Source: Lepus europaeus (Eukaryota > Chordata > Mammalia > Lagomorpha > Leporidae). From it: a stretch of 64,000 nucleotides of DNA. The position numbers and the translations under genes are program-made. Under the pieces are notes generated by a model. It saw only the letters and a program-made list of their open reading frames with translations, ran no database searches and was not told the origin of the DNA. This document shows, piece by piece, positions 34,244 to 45,898 of the stretch (its first letter is position 1; each line of letters opens with the position of its first letter). The stretch lies in contig NC_084838.1 in NCBI RefSeq assembly GCF_033115175.1, positions 40,961,468-41,025,467 of the forward strand, given 5' to 3'.

Positions 34244-35260
34244 TGGTGGCTGTGGAGCAAGCCATCAATAGACAGCAGGATATGGGCCTTCTGTAGCAAG
34301 AGGTCAATGGAGTGACCGCCGTCGCTGCACGAGGACCTCCCGTGGTGGGCCTGCCAGCCCAACGCACTGTTACCCCTATCAGGAGCCGACGCACCAGCAC
34401 TGGGGCAAGAGCCGTTGTGTCCTGTGGGAGCCTGAACCCAGGAGGACCATCCACCTGTCAGCCTAGCCTCGACCTGCTTCCGTTTCTTTCTTTCTCTTTT
34501 TAACCATCTTCTAGAAGCATTTGCAGAGGAGGACAGGGGTCCAGGTTGGAGGCTCTGTCCCCTTTTCCACTGCCGGATCTCAGTGTGCCTTTCACTCCAG
34601 CACCAGGCCTTGAGATGGGACCCAGAGGCATGGCCCCTCCTGAGGGTCACAGGGTCGTGGAAAGGGGCCTGTGTGTGTGAATAGACCACATTGAGGGGGC
34701 ACAATGCCTTCCTGTACTGGTGCCGCTGCTTCCCAGGGTGGTGACAGTGGAAAAGTACAGAGGACAGGAAGGGGCTGGGTGAGGGTGAATGGGGTCAAGG
34801 AACTGGGGTGTCTCCAGTCCAAGAGAGATGCAGAAAGCACTGTGTGCGACCCCCTAGCTGTCAGTGTGAGCCCCACCAGCTCTGTGCCTCTGCCCTGAGC
34901 CCACCACACGCTGTCCCCTCTCTGCGCCTGCAGCGAGGTTGCAGATGAGGGGTACCCGGGCTGCTCTCCCTGGCCCCAGGAAGGAGGGGAGGGCTGCCTC
35001 CTTTCCGTGTGCTCCACACCCCCTTTCTGGCAGCCTCTCCCTGCTGTTCTGCCTCCCCTAATCCTGGCTGTTTTTCCAGACTCAGCTCAAATAGTGCCCC
35101 TCCTTAAGCCCTTCCCTTGCCCCCAGCCTGAAGCGATCTTCCTTCTGAACTATTAGAGCGAGTGCTCTGTTCAGTTCACTTGGCAGGCGTATCCAGTGGT
35201 GTGACTCTCTTGCATTGTTCTTCAACTCTAATCAAAAATTAAATTGCTTAACCCCTTCCA
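34244..35260 (+). other. NOL6: NOL6 3' UTR
   Basis: This stretch follows the NOL6 stop codon. No AATAAA occurs before the ATTAAA at 35238, so the UTR probably runs about 1 kb. Its last ~200 bases look like L2-derived sequence (wording such as CTCAAATAGTGCCCCTCCTT). Confidence 0.65.
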
Positions 35261-35400
35261 TGTTCCTGGCTTGTCTCCATTTTTCACATGGGTTTCACCT
35301 GGTCTGGCTATAAGCTCCTTAAGGGCCGGGAACATGTCTGGACACAGATTTCTTGGTGTCCTTCGTGGCACTTGGTATGGGGCTTGGCTCAGCTAGGATG
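35045..35400 (+). repeat. L2 relic overlapping the NOL6 3' end
   Basis: CTCAGCTCAAATAGTGCCCC, AAGCCCTTCCCTTGCCCCC and ATAAGCTCCTTAAGGGCCGG are typical L2 3' phrases in order. The probable NOL6 poly(A) signal lies inside. Confidence 0.6.
35238..35243 (+). terminator. NOL6: NOL6 poly(A) signal (ATTAAA), probable
   Basis: This is the first canonical-type hexamer after the NOL6 stop. It is followed within 40 bases by a GT/CT-rich stretch (TGTTCCTGGCTTGTCTCC). Cleavage would fall near 35255-35265. Confidence 0.6.
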
Positions 35401-36504
35401 CAGCTATGTGTGGGAGGGGCAGCTGGGCCAGGTGAAGGGGAGACAGGAAAAGCCACCAAAAGACTCAAGAGTAAAGGAATCCTGATCTGCGAACTCTGCT
35501 TGGAACAGGTGAGGGGGTGAGGGTAGTGAGATGAGTGCCTAATAGTGCGGGTGTGTTCTCCATGCGTTAGTGGACATTTGGTCACATGACCATTCCAGCC
35601 CTGCCGGGTGGGTGCCATCAGATACTTTCATCTGAGTAAGGATCCAGGCTCACAGCAGATGGCTGTTGTGGAGGGGCCTTCATGCCCAGCTAGGGAGCGC
35701 CAGCCTCAAGATGATGAGGCACACATGGGAACTCGGTCTCTAACTCAGTATCTCTGCTTGCTTAGCTCCACTGTGGCTGACACGGGGCCTCTCAGCACAG
35801 GGTTGAAAGGAGCATAAGGAACCGATTGGTCGGCTGTGGGTGCTGGAGTCTACATCCTTCCCTGTGCCATATATTCATACATGAGCTTTGAGCCTGAGTG
35901 CCAGGTTTAATCTTCCGTGAAAGAAGTGTCCTCTGGTCCCTTACTGAGCCCTGTGGTGCTCTCATCCGGGGAACCTTCCTCGCTCCCTTTCCCTTGGTCC
36001 CTGGGACTGTGCATGAGACTCTGGCTCTGGGGTGGGCCAGAGGTTGCTAGCCAGTTTCAACCCAACCTGCCGAATCCCCAGGTCAGCTGCGGGCCCCTAG
36101 CTTCATTCCCTTCTAAAATTCTGGATGATCCTGGAGAGAAGCGGGGGAGAGTATGGGATCTGCCCTAGGCAGGACTACAACACACAGGTGGCTCTAAGAC
36201 ATTCAGACACCAGTCCAAATGTGGGGTGAACCCTGGTCCTGTTACCTCCCCATCTATAGAATGGACATGATAATGGTCTTGAGCACCCAGCGTCCAATGT
36301 GGCAAGGAAGGAGGGCTGAGAATCCCAGGAACTGTACCATCCCTCCTGCATGCCCTGCGCCAGGGTAGCTGAGGGCTGGGAAACCCAGGCTCTAACTTCA
36401 GTCCCTCACATTGCAACCTGGACCCACTTCCCTCTGGATTTCTTCTGGGAACTAGGAGAGGAGGTCTGCAAGACAATTCGCCCCCAAGTTTTTGTTTTGT
36501 TTTT

Positions 36505-37062
36505 CAGATTATTTATTTTGAAAGGCGGAGTTACAGAGAGAAGTAGAGCAGAGACAGGTCTTCTGTCCACTGGTTCACTCCCCAAATGGCCGTAATGGCT
36601 GGAGTTGAGCCAATCTGAAGCCAGGAACCAGGAGCTTCTGGGTCTCCCACATGGGTTCTAGTCCCGGTCGGGGCGCCGGATTCTGTCCCGGTTGCCCCTC
36701 TTCCAGGCCAGCTCTCTGCTATGGCCCGGGAAGGCAGTGGAGGATGGCCCAAGTGCTTGGGCCCTGCACCCCATGGGAGACCAAGAGAAGCACCTGGCTC
36801 CTGCCTTCGGATCAGTGCGGTGCGCCAGCCCCAGCGCACCGGCTGCGGCGGCCATTGGAGAGTGAACCAACGGCAAAGGAAGAGCTTTCTCTCTGTCTCT
36901 CTCTCTCTCTCACTGTTCTCACTGTTCACTCTGCCTGTCAAAAAAAAAAAAAAAAAAAAAAAAAGTGGAGCAGCCGGGACTTGAACTTGTGCCCATATGG
37001 GATGCTGGTGCTGCAGGCTGGGGTTTTAACCTGCTGTGCCAAAGTGCGACCTCGGCCCTAAG
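36505..37062 (-). repeat. Older C-repeat split by a 5'-truncated younger one
   Basis: Outer parts 36505-36656 and 36965-37062. The outer element lacks some 70-90 bases of its centre at the breakpoint. Confidence 0.85.
36657..36963 (+). repeat. 5'-truncated younger C-repeat, no target duplication
   Basis: Begins in the middle of the head (TTCTAGTCCCGGTCGGGGCG), lacking about 60 bases, and ends with a 24-base A tail. No duplication flanks it. Confidence 0.9.
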
Positions 37063-37299
37063 TTTTATTGCAGCCTGGGCCAAAGCTTGTTGCTACTTGG
37101 GTCCCAGCCCACTGGGGCTTCAGAGTAAGGAAGTGCTTCGGTCTTAGCGAAGGGGTGGCCTGAGCAGGGTTGAGGGTGGGTAGTGGGAAGCAGGACCCTC
37201 AGCAGGGAAGTGGGGAGCCTGCAGGAAGCGCTAGGTGTGAGCAGGAGTGCACGGGGCAACGCAGGGGTGCCTGCCTCGGGCCTCTGCACCCATTTGTTG

Positions 37300-37623
37300 T
37301 TTTAAAGATTTTATTTATTTATTTGAGAGGTAGAATTACAGACAGTGAGAGGGAGAGAAAGAGAGACCTTTCATCTGCTGGTTCACTCCCCAAATAGCCT
37401 CAACAGCCAGAGCTGAGCTGATCTGAAGCCAGGAGCCAGGAGCTTCCTCCATGTCTCCTACACAGGTGCAGGGGCCCAGGCACTTGAACCATCTTCTACT
37501 GCTTTCCCAGGCCACAGCAGAGAGCTGGATGGGAAGAGGAGCAGCCAGGAGTAGAACCGGTGCCCATATGGGTTGCCAGCACCACTGGCGGAGGATTAAC
37601 CCACTGTACCACAGCACCGGCCC
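37300..37623 (-). repeat. C-repeat SINE, older type
   Basis: Reverse element from AAAGATTTTATTTATTTATTTG to CCACAGCACCGGCCCC. Confidence 0.93.
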
Positions 37624-37804
37624 CTGCACCCAACTTTGCGGAGGGTCACAGATGGGATGGGAGTTGGTGTCTGATGTAGGACACGATCTGTCTGTCCTGG
37701 GCGTACGCAATCTACATGCACTCTTCTGCATGTGTGTAAGTTTTTGCCTCCAGCTCTGGTTTGCTGCCAAAGGGGAAATCGGCTCTGGTTTTGGAGAGCA
37801 GGTC

Positions 37805-38220
37805 AAGAGAAACAGCTCTCGGCCAGCGCCGTGGCTCAACAGGCTAATCCTCCGCTTTGCGGCGCTGGCACACCGCGTTCTAGTCCCGGTCGGGGCACCG
37901 ATCCTGTCCCGGTTGCCCCTCTTCCAGGCCAGCTCTCTGCTGTGGCCAGGGAGTGCAGTGGAGGATGGCCCAAGTGTTTGGGCTCTGCACCCCAGGGGAG
38001 ACCAGGATAAGCACCTGGCTCCTGCCATCGGAACATGCGGAACAGCGCGGTGCGCCGGCCACAGCACGCTACCGCGGCGGCCATTAGAGGGTGAACCAAC
38101 GGCAAAAGGAAGACCTTTCTCTCTGTCTCTCTCTCTCTCTCTCACTGTCCACTCTGCCTGTCAAAAATAAAAAAAAATAAAATAAAATAAAAAAAAAAGA
38201 AAGAAAGAGAAACAGCTCTC
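37805..38220 (+). repeat. C-repeat SINE, younger type, with 16-bp target duplication
   Basis: Element 37821-38204, tail with AATAAA-like A-rich repeats, flanked by perfect AAGAGAAACAGCTCTC copies. One of the youngest in the window. Confidence 0.95.
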
Positions 38221-38589
38221 GAGGAGTGGGCAGGAATCCTGGGTTCCCTCCTATGGCTTCACATGGAGCTTTCCCCTTCCTGGGCTTTCTGTTCCCCCTG
38301 CCCCACCCCAGATCCAACCCACCTAAGTCTCTACATGTCGTTCAAGTTCATGAACTCTCAGAGGGTCTTTTCTGACAACACCCTCTAAGAATCCTTTCAA
38401 CTGGAGATCTTCCCTCTGCCTAGCTCCTTACTCTGGGGGAAAAGAGGAGGACCCCAAGCCTTGGCGTCTATGCAGCAGGTTCCCTTCCTGAGCACTGCTT
38501 GGTCCTTGACCTTAATAAGTCAGATTTGGGCTCATCATCCCCCCAGCATATATGCAATACCCCCCCCCCCCAACATCCGGTGCTTGCTT

Positions 38590-38656
38590 TGTGAGTCACG
38601 CGTTAATCCAGGTGAGTGATAAGGGGGAGGAGAAGCCGAGGGCACGTGAGTCACCC
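38590..38656. promoter_or_regulatory. Composite AP-1 / E-box cluster, candidate enhancer upstream of AQP3
   Basis: TGAGTCA at 38592-38598, TGATAAGG (GATA-type) near 38618, and CACGTG overlapping a second TGAGTCA at 38643-38653, in non-repeat DNA 8.3 kb before AQP3. Function is inferred. Confidence 0.35.
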
Positions 38657-38809
38657 CTGCCCTCCCAACCTGCCTGTCTCCCACTGCAGAAAGGGAGGAG
38701 AAAGGTGTCTCAGGTTGCCCCAGGGAACTCAGGGGAGGCAAGCAGAGGGGTGTCCCAAACCCGCAGGGAGATTGCCTCTCCACCTCAGCTCCGGGAGGTG
38801 GGTGGGGAA

Positions 38810-38900
38810 CATAGTTTTTCTGGTTTCTATGAGGCCCAGAGGGGTGTAAGTACTTGTCTGGGGTCACACAGGGAATTGGAGGTTGGAACTATAGAAAATC
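38810..38900 (-). repeat. MIR relic
   Basis: GAGGCCCAGAGGGGTGTAAG, CTTGTCTGGGGTCACACAGGG match the reversed MIR core. Confidence 0.6.
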
Positions 38901-39154
38901 AGGTGCCTTGGCCTAGGCAAGGAGCCTTCTGATGAGCCTGGCTTTCCTGAGGGGCAGAGGAGGGGTGAGGAGGAATAAGGGTGAAGAGAGCCCGGAGCTG
39001 CAGGTTTCTTCTGTGGGGCAGGGGAGGAGGGGAAATCCAGTCCCCTTCCCTGTTGTGGGCTGCCTGCTCGCCTGCCCATCTCCTTGCCCAGCAGGGTCAG
39101 GGACAGGTCAATTGGCCACTCCACCTCTGCTCAAACCTAAATTTCTTCTCCAGG

Positions 39155-39786
39155 TTGTGCACCTGGTACAGTGGGTAAGATACCACTTCAGGCCAGCGCC
39201 GCGGCTCACTTGGCTAATCCTCTGCCTGTGATGCTGGCACCCCAGGTTCTAGTCCCGGTTGGGGCGCCAGATTCTGTCCTGGTTGCTCCTCTTCCAGTCC
39301 AGCTCTCTGCTGTGGCCTGGGAAGGCAGTGGAGGATGGCCCAGGTCCTTGGGCCCTGCACCCACATGGGAGACCAGGAGGAAGCACCTGGCTCCTGGCTT
39401 CGGATCCATGCAGCGCGCCAGCCACAATGCGCTGGTTGTAGCCGCCACTTGGTGGGTGAGCCAACGGAAGGAAGACCTTTCTGTCTCTCTCTTACTAACT
39501 CTGTCCAAAAAAATAAAAAAAAAAAAAGTAAAAAAAAATTATTTAAAAAAATAATAAAAAGACACCACTTCGGACACCCGCATCCCATATCTGAGTGCCT
39601 GAGTTTGAGTCCTGGCTCCACCCCCAACTCCAGCTCCCTGCAAATGCGCACCCTGGGAGGCAGTAGATGATAGTCCAAGTAGTTGGGTCCCTACCACCCA
39701 TGTGGGAGACCAGAATGGAGCGCATCAGCCAGATGAAAAAACCTCTCTTCATCCTGCTCTCTCTACTTTTCAAATAAATAAAACTT
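39155..39786 (+). repeat. Older C-repeat split by a nested younger one
   Basis: Outer parts 39155-39189 and 39561-39786 (resumes CGGACACCCGCATCCCATATC; ends TTTCAAATAAATAAAAC). Confidence 0.85.
39190..39560 (+). repeat. Nested younger C-repeat
   Basis: Flanked by GATACCACTTC and GACACCACTTC (39179-39189 and 39561-39571). Tail of mixed A and T. Confidence 0.93.
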
Positions 39787-40434
39787 TAAATTTCTGCTCC
39801 CAGGACATGGCTCTCTCTTCTCCCCCACCAGAAACCTCCAGGGGCCCAGGTTTGGAAGCCTGAAGAGGCCAAGGTCAGGCTTTGATCCCGGGCAAAGGAG
39901 CACTGAGATGCAGCCCCTGTCCTGCTTGAGGACCAACAATTGAGGGGAAAATGCAGTCAGCCGTGACACCCACACCTTCCCCCAGGCTCCCTCCATGACG
40001 CCCCTGCCCCCCTGGAGGCCTCAGACCCTCAGAAAGTCATCCCTGAAGCCTGACCCCTCCCCAGCGCCCTTCTTGCACCTCCTCTCCGCAGGGCGGGCCG
40101 CTGCTGGCTGCCCTGTAATTAGCAGGCAGCCTGGGCTGGGATGAGGGGAGAGGAAAGCTGGCTCATGCACACTCATCACCTTCCCGGCAGCCAGATGCAG
40201 AGCCTCGTTCTGCCACCTCTGCTACCCCTGCCTCTTCCCTTAGAGCACAGGTTCCCCCGACAGCACCCGTCCTGCTGGCCCTGGGGCCCCACCTCAGCTT
40301 CAGCTTCTCACCAAGCTGCCCTCCAAACCCCAAACTCACACCCTCCTCCCTTCAGCCCGCCATTGCCTGCAGCTGGCTGAATTTCCTCCTCGGCCCCCTC
40401 CCAGACCTCCTGACTTCAGCCGCTCTCTTGCCAA

Positions 40435-40905
40435 CCTAGCCCCCACTCAGCAGCCGGAGGGATCCTTCCAAATGGCAAATGGAGACCACGGCACTCCCTG
40501 GCTTAGCCACTGCCCGTAGCTGGGGCGGCAGGGGTTGGGGTGTCGGGGGAGGACTGTGGTCCTGCTCAGAACCTGCCGTGGGTGGGCAATGAGGGGGTAA
40601 GGCCAGGCTCTGCCCCCTCGGCTTCCCTCTCCCCACCTCCACTGCCATAGTCCCTGGGAGAGCTTCTGCAGAGCCCTGGAGCTTAGAGAAGTGCAGCTCG
40701 AGTATCTCTGCCCTCTGGATGAGATCCAGGCCCTTACAGAACCCAAGGCCTTTCCCATACTCCCCAGCTCCTTGTCCAACCCCTCTGCTGCTGTCTTCAT
40801 GACCGGGCAGGCGATTCAGCAGTCTCTCACCTGGGAAATCCTGCACAAAATCTCTAGCCAAATGTTCCCTCCTCCAGGAAGCCCTTTGATTGCCAGCCCA
40901 GAAGA
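40435..40905 (+). repeat. L2 relic
   Basis: CGGAGGGATCCTTCCAAATG, CACGGCACTCCCTGGCTTAG, GAGATCCAGGCCC and CCTCCAGGAAGCC follow L2 order. Confidence 0.55.
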
Positions 40906-41279
40906 TGTCCCAGGTTCTCTTGGCTGCAGGGGCCAGGCTAAGGCTCAGGAAGCTGATGAGCTTTCCTGTTCTTCCCAGCCCCTGGTCCTGACCCCTCACC
41001 CTTGGAAGTAAACCTGTCCTGGTTCCAGAAGCCTTCCTGGCAGTGAGGATAGAGATGGGAGCCCAGCAAGCCCAGGGGCTCCAGGGATCTGGTTCCTGAG
41101 ATGTGAGCCAGAGCTCTGTGGACAACCTGGGCCAGTTCACAGCGTCGGCCTGGTCTGTGTCAGCTCCAAGTCACTGACTCCCCTCCCCCACACCAAGGCT
41201 GACATGGGACCACCCCACTGGCCAGCAGTTTGTCTCCAGACCCCTCAACGGATCCCCCTCTCCTATCTCAGGCTCTTAT

Positions 41280-41612
41280 TATTTTTTTAAAGATTTATTC
41301 ATTAATTTGAAAGAGTTACACACAGGGAGAAAGAGAGGCAGAGAGCGAGAGAGAGAGGTTCCATCCGCTGGTTCACTCCCCAATTGGCCACAACGTCCGG
41401 AGCTGCGCCAATTCGGAGCCAAGAGCCAGGAGTTTCCTCCAGGTCTCCCACACAGGTACAGGAGCCCAAATATTTGGGCCATCTTCTACTGCTTCCCCAG
41501 GCCATAGCAAAGAGCTAGATCAGAAGTGGAGCAGCCGGGACTCAAACCGGCACCCATATGAGATGCCGGCACTGCAGGCGGCGGTGCTACCTGCTACGCC
41601 ACAGCACCGGCC
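41280..41612 (-). repeat. C-repeat SINE, older type
   Basis: Reverse element from T run and AAAGATTTATTCATTAATTTG to CACAGCACCGGCCCC. Confidence 0.93.
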
Positions 41613-42771
41613 CCTCAGGCTTTTATAAACACCAGGGCCAGACTCATAGGCAGGCTCAGATGGGCACACAAGGACATGCACACTGACCACGTGGGCACAC
41701 AGCAGGGCATACATGGGCCAGGCCACACAGTGACATGTGTGCAGGGACCATCCACGCAGGAAATGTGGCACGGACTCAAGAGGCAGCTTTAGCGTGAACC
41801 CGGCCTGCCTATGGACTGCAGAAGCCTCCCAAACCTGAAACATCCACAATCTTGCTTGATTTTTACAGAGGCCCTGGAGGTGGGAGGCCTCCTCCCGCCG
41901 AAACCTCCAGGTGGCTAAGACTGGGGGTGGGGTACGAGCAAGGAGCTGTGCTGTCGGGTTCACCCGGCTGCTCAATGGGGCCGGGCCAGGCCTAGGGCTC
42001 AGATTCAGGGTCTGCAAGAGGGTTCTGCCCCCATGGGGGGCCTCTGATCCCTCCTCTGCCTCCTGCCCGGGACCCCCTGCTGACAGAACCCCTCAAGGCT
42101 ACTGAGGCAGTTCAGTAAGAGCAGGCGAGAAGCCAGGGTCCCAGGATACAGGGCAAGAGGTCAATTTTCTCAAGGTCCAGCTGACACCCGGCCAGAGGTG
42201 CCCAAGGAGGGGCTTGCACTGGCGAACTCTGCGTCCTCTGGCCTGCCTGGAAACAGGGGATCACTCTGCAGCTGCAGGAGGAGGAGCTGCCCGCCCGCCC
42301 CCCAGTCTGGGGACGCTCATAATCCGGTGATTCACGTCTGCTCTCCACTCCCCGTTCCCGTCCAGAGCTGGCCCCAGCCCTCGAAGTCCAGAAGCAGGAC
42401 GAGTGTCTGACAGTGGCCTCGGAGTGGGGTTGGGGGCCTTGATGGGGTTCTGGGCGCTGCTTCCTGACCCCCCTGTGCCTCGCCTCATGGATCTCTTTGG
42501 TCTCTCTCTCTCTCTCTCTCTCTCTCGTTTTTTTAAAAAAATGTATCATTTATTTTAATTTTACTTGAACGGCAGAGATACAGAGGGAGAAATCTCTCCA
42601 CCGGTTGCCTCCCCCAAATCTTGTAACAGCCAGAGTGGGCTAGGCGAAAAGCCAGGAGACTGGGTTCCATCTGGGTCTCCCATGTGGGTGGCAGGGACCC
42701 TGTACTACTTGGACCATCAGGCAGTGCCTTCTAGGGTGCACATTAATAGGAGACTTGATCAGAAGAGAGTC

Positions 42772-43088
42772 GGGGCTGGTGCTGTGTCGTAGCGGGTAAT
42801 ATGCTGCCTGCAGTACTAGCATCCCATATTGGCGCAGGTTCGAGTCCCAGCTGCTCCACTTCTGATCCAGCTATCTGCTATGGCGTGGGAAAGCAGTAGA
42901 AGATGGCCCAAGTCCTTGGGGAAGACCCAGAAGAAGCTCCTGGCTCCGGGCTCTGGACCGGTGCAGCTCTGGCCATTACGGCCAATTTGTGAGTAAAACA
43001 GCAGATAGAAGACTCTCTCTCTCTTTCTGCGTAACTCTGACTTTCAAGTAAGTAAATAAATCTTAAAAAAAAAAAAAAAAAAAAAAAG
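42772..43088 (+). repeat. C-repeat SINE, older type, nested
   Basis: Head GGGGCTGGTGCTGTGTCGTAG, tail CTTTCAAGTAAGTAAATAAATC plus A run; opposite orientation to its host. Confidence 0.9.
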
Positions 43089-43137
43089 GAAGCCAAGGCT
43101 TGAACCTGACATGGGATATGGGTGCCTCAAGTGGGGT

Positions 43138-43442
43138 ATTTTTTATTTTTTTGACAGGCAGAGTTAGACAGTGAGAGAGAGAGACAGAGAGAAAGGTCTT
43201 CCTTCTGTTGGTTCACTCCCCAAATGGTCACCACGGCCGGCACACTGCACTGATCCGAAGCTTGGAGCTAGGTGCTTCCTACTGGTCTTCCATGCGGGTG
43301 CAGGGCCCAAGGATTTGGGCCATCCTCCACTGCCTTCCTGGGCCACAGCAACCGGGACAGAATCTGGCGCCCCAACCGGGACTAGAACCCGGGGTGCCGG
43401 CGCCGGCGCCGTAGGCAGAGGATTAGCCTAGTGAGCCGGCCA
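43138..43442 (-). repeat. Younger C-repeat nested in the same host
   Basis: TTTGACAGGCAGAG ... TAGCCTAGTGAGCC, flanked by TCAAGTGGGGT and TCAAATGGGGT (43127-43137, 43443-43453). Confidence 0.93.
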
Positions 43443-43499
43443 TCAAATGGGGTCTTGACCGCTGTGTGGGATGTCTGCCCCTCCCTGGCCTCTCTGCCT

Positions 43500-43610
43500 T
43501 CTTCACCCGGCTGGAATTCCAGCTTAACACTGCAGCTGAGTCACTTAAGCAGGTGACTTCTCTCCAGACCTCAGTTTGGTCATCTGCGAAATGGGGAAAA
43601 TATATCCACT
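43500..43610 (+). repeat. MIR relic
   Basis: GAGTCACTTAAGCAGGTGAC, CCTCAGTTTGGTCATCTGCG, AAATGGGGAAAAT. Confidence 0.7.
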
Positions 43611-45517
43611 TCTGGGGCTTGTTTGGCAATGCAGGAGGAAGTGCTTTCTAAACTTGAAACAGGTCTGCCTGTTTCGATCTGCCCTGCCCCTCCCCCACTC
43701 CAGTGCTCTGGAGGAGGTTAGGGGACCTGGAGGGCACTGGTAGTGACATCTACATCTCTACTCTCACCTCTGACTCACAGATAACAAGGTCCCTGGCTCC
43801 TTCTTCACTGGACCGGGCTGCTCCCATTCAGGCAGAAAGAGTCTGGGGGACAGGAAATGAAGGGTGTGCCTCCCTCACACCTTAAAGGGCCTCAGCCAGC
43901 CCCTCTGGCCCAGCAGGCTGGGACTTGCGTCTGTAGTCCTTCCCTCTCCCGGGAACCCACTCCTGCAGCTCTGACCTTCCAGGAGTCACAGCCTCCCACG
44001 GTGGGTGGGCTGTCCAGCCCCTTCTCTGGCTCAGTCCTCCCACCCAGGTGAGACATAGACCTTGCTCAAGATGCCCTGGGAGGAGACGGGACCTCCTTAG
44101 CTGCCTCCTCCCACAGTGCCCAGGAGGGCTGGCTTCCCTTCCTAAAGCACCAGGGGGAGCCCGGAGCACTCTGGGTATGTGTGACTCAGAGGCTCCCACC
44201 TCACCAAGCTCAGCCCCCTTGTCTGGGAAGCCCTGTCCGCGTCTGCCTTCTGCTGCAGGGGGCGCTAATGACATCGACCACGACAGTAAGGTGAGAGTCC
44301 AGCCATGAAGAAGCCCGGCTTCTGCCCCCCACATTGGAGCCAGCCTGGTGCATCCTGGGGGGATCCAAGGAATAAAGAGCCCTTGGAGGGCACTACATCC
44401 TTTTCCTCCTCCAGGCAGCACCGTCTCACATCCACCAAGGAGCAATGAAGACCTACATCATCAGCTCTAACCTCACCATTCCTTGTGCACGTGTGTGTAC
44501 CTGTGTGAACACGTGCATAAGCTCAGGTGGAAAGGAGGGAGTCTGGTGGGAGCGGATGGAGGATGGAGTACATGGAATGTGTGGTCCTCAAGAAATCCAG
44601 GCCTTGGTCCGTTTGCTGAGCCGTGGGCATTCGCAGAGGCTGCATGAACTGGAGTCAAAAAAGATGTCCTATAGTGAGCCGCGGCCCCAAGACTGTACAC
44701 AGGCACATACACACATGCGCATGTGGACAGCACATGTGGCAATAAACGCAAACCCACGGCATGTACGGAACCTGTGCCTCCTGGTGCAGCCCTGGTGAGC
44801 ACCTACGCGAGCTGAGAAGGAACACATGAATGTACAGGGCCCTGTGTGCGCCTGCTGGCAGCGGAGCGGCCCATGTTTTTCTCCCTTGCTCTCACTCAGA
44901 CTCGCTGCCAGCAGGCCCGGGGTGGGGCAGAGGAAGGATACAGTGCTGTGGGCTGGGGCTCCGGCTTTCTTTCAGTGGTGGGGAGCCCCTTACCACTTCC
45001 GGCCCTGTGCTGCCCCTTGCAGCCCTGGTGGATGCTAGGAGGAGCTCAGCACACCAGAGGGTGGGGAGAGAGGGCAGCATGGCAGGGGTGTTCCCCCACT
45101 CCCACAGCCTGTGGTCTGGGCTCTGGCACCAGGAGTCTGGGGCTCTGTCTTAGTCACAGGTTGGCAATGGGGCCAGGGGGCAGGCACTCGGTGATGGCTT
45201 CCTGATTCACCACGGGGCCTCTCAGCCCCTGGGAGCCTGGCAGGAGGGGGAGCGGTGCCTCTGCGGGCCACGCAGGGGCTGTGAGAGCCCTGGTGTGTGA
45301 ATTCTGTATGTGTGCACCTGTGGTCAGGCTCCCACGTGAGTGGGATCCCCTGAGCCTGTGAGCAGAGTTCCGTGTCTGCAGGTGAGTGTATGACGGCAAG
45401 CTGGAGAATGTGTGTGTGCACAAGCATGTGTATACACGCATGCGCCTGCACGTGCCTGAATTACCCCGTGCCCATTGCTAACCCCCATCTCTGAGCTTGA
45501 GCCACCTCTGGGGCCCG

Positions 45518-45898
45518 GGAGCTCTCATTTCTTTTTTTCTTTCTCTCTCTCTCTCTAAAGATTATTTACTTATTTGAGAGGCAGAGTTACAGACACAGAG
45601 AGGGAAAGACAGAGAGAAAGGTTTTCCATCCACTGGTTCACTCCTCAAATGGCCACAATGGCCAGAGCTGGGACGATCCAAAGCCAGGAGCCAGGAGCCA
45701 GGAGCTTCTTCAAAGTCTCCCACATGGGTGCAGGGGCCCAAGCATTTGGGCCATCTTCCACTGCTCTCCCAGGCCACAGCAGAGAGCTGGATCGGAAGTG
45801 GAGTAGCCGAACTGGAACCAGTGCCCAGACAGGATGCCAGCACCGCAGGAGGTGGTTTTACTCACAATGCCACAGTGGCCCCTGGAGCTCTCATTTCT
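45518..45898 (-). repeat. C-repeat SINE, older type, with 15-bp target duplication
   Basis: Reverse element 45533-45883 between perfect GGAGCTCTCATTTCT copies at 45518-45532 and 45884-45898. It is the last C-repeat before AQP3. Confidence 0.94.

Larger units (their letters stand above)
42532..43481 (-). repeat. Old C-repeat carrying two later C-repeat insertions
   Basis: Outer reverse element in three parts (42532-42770, 43089-43137, 43443-43481), ending GTGTGGGATGTCTGCCCC. Confidence 0.8.
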
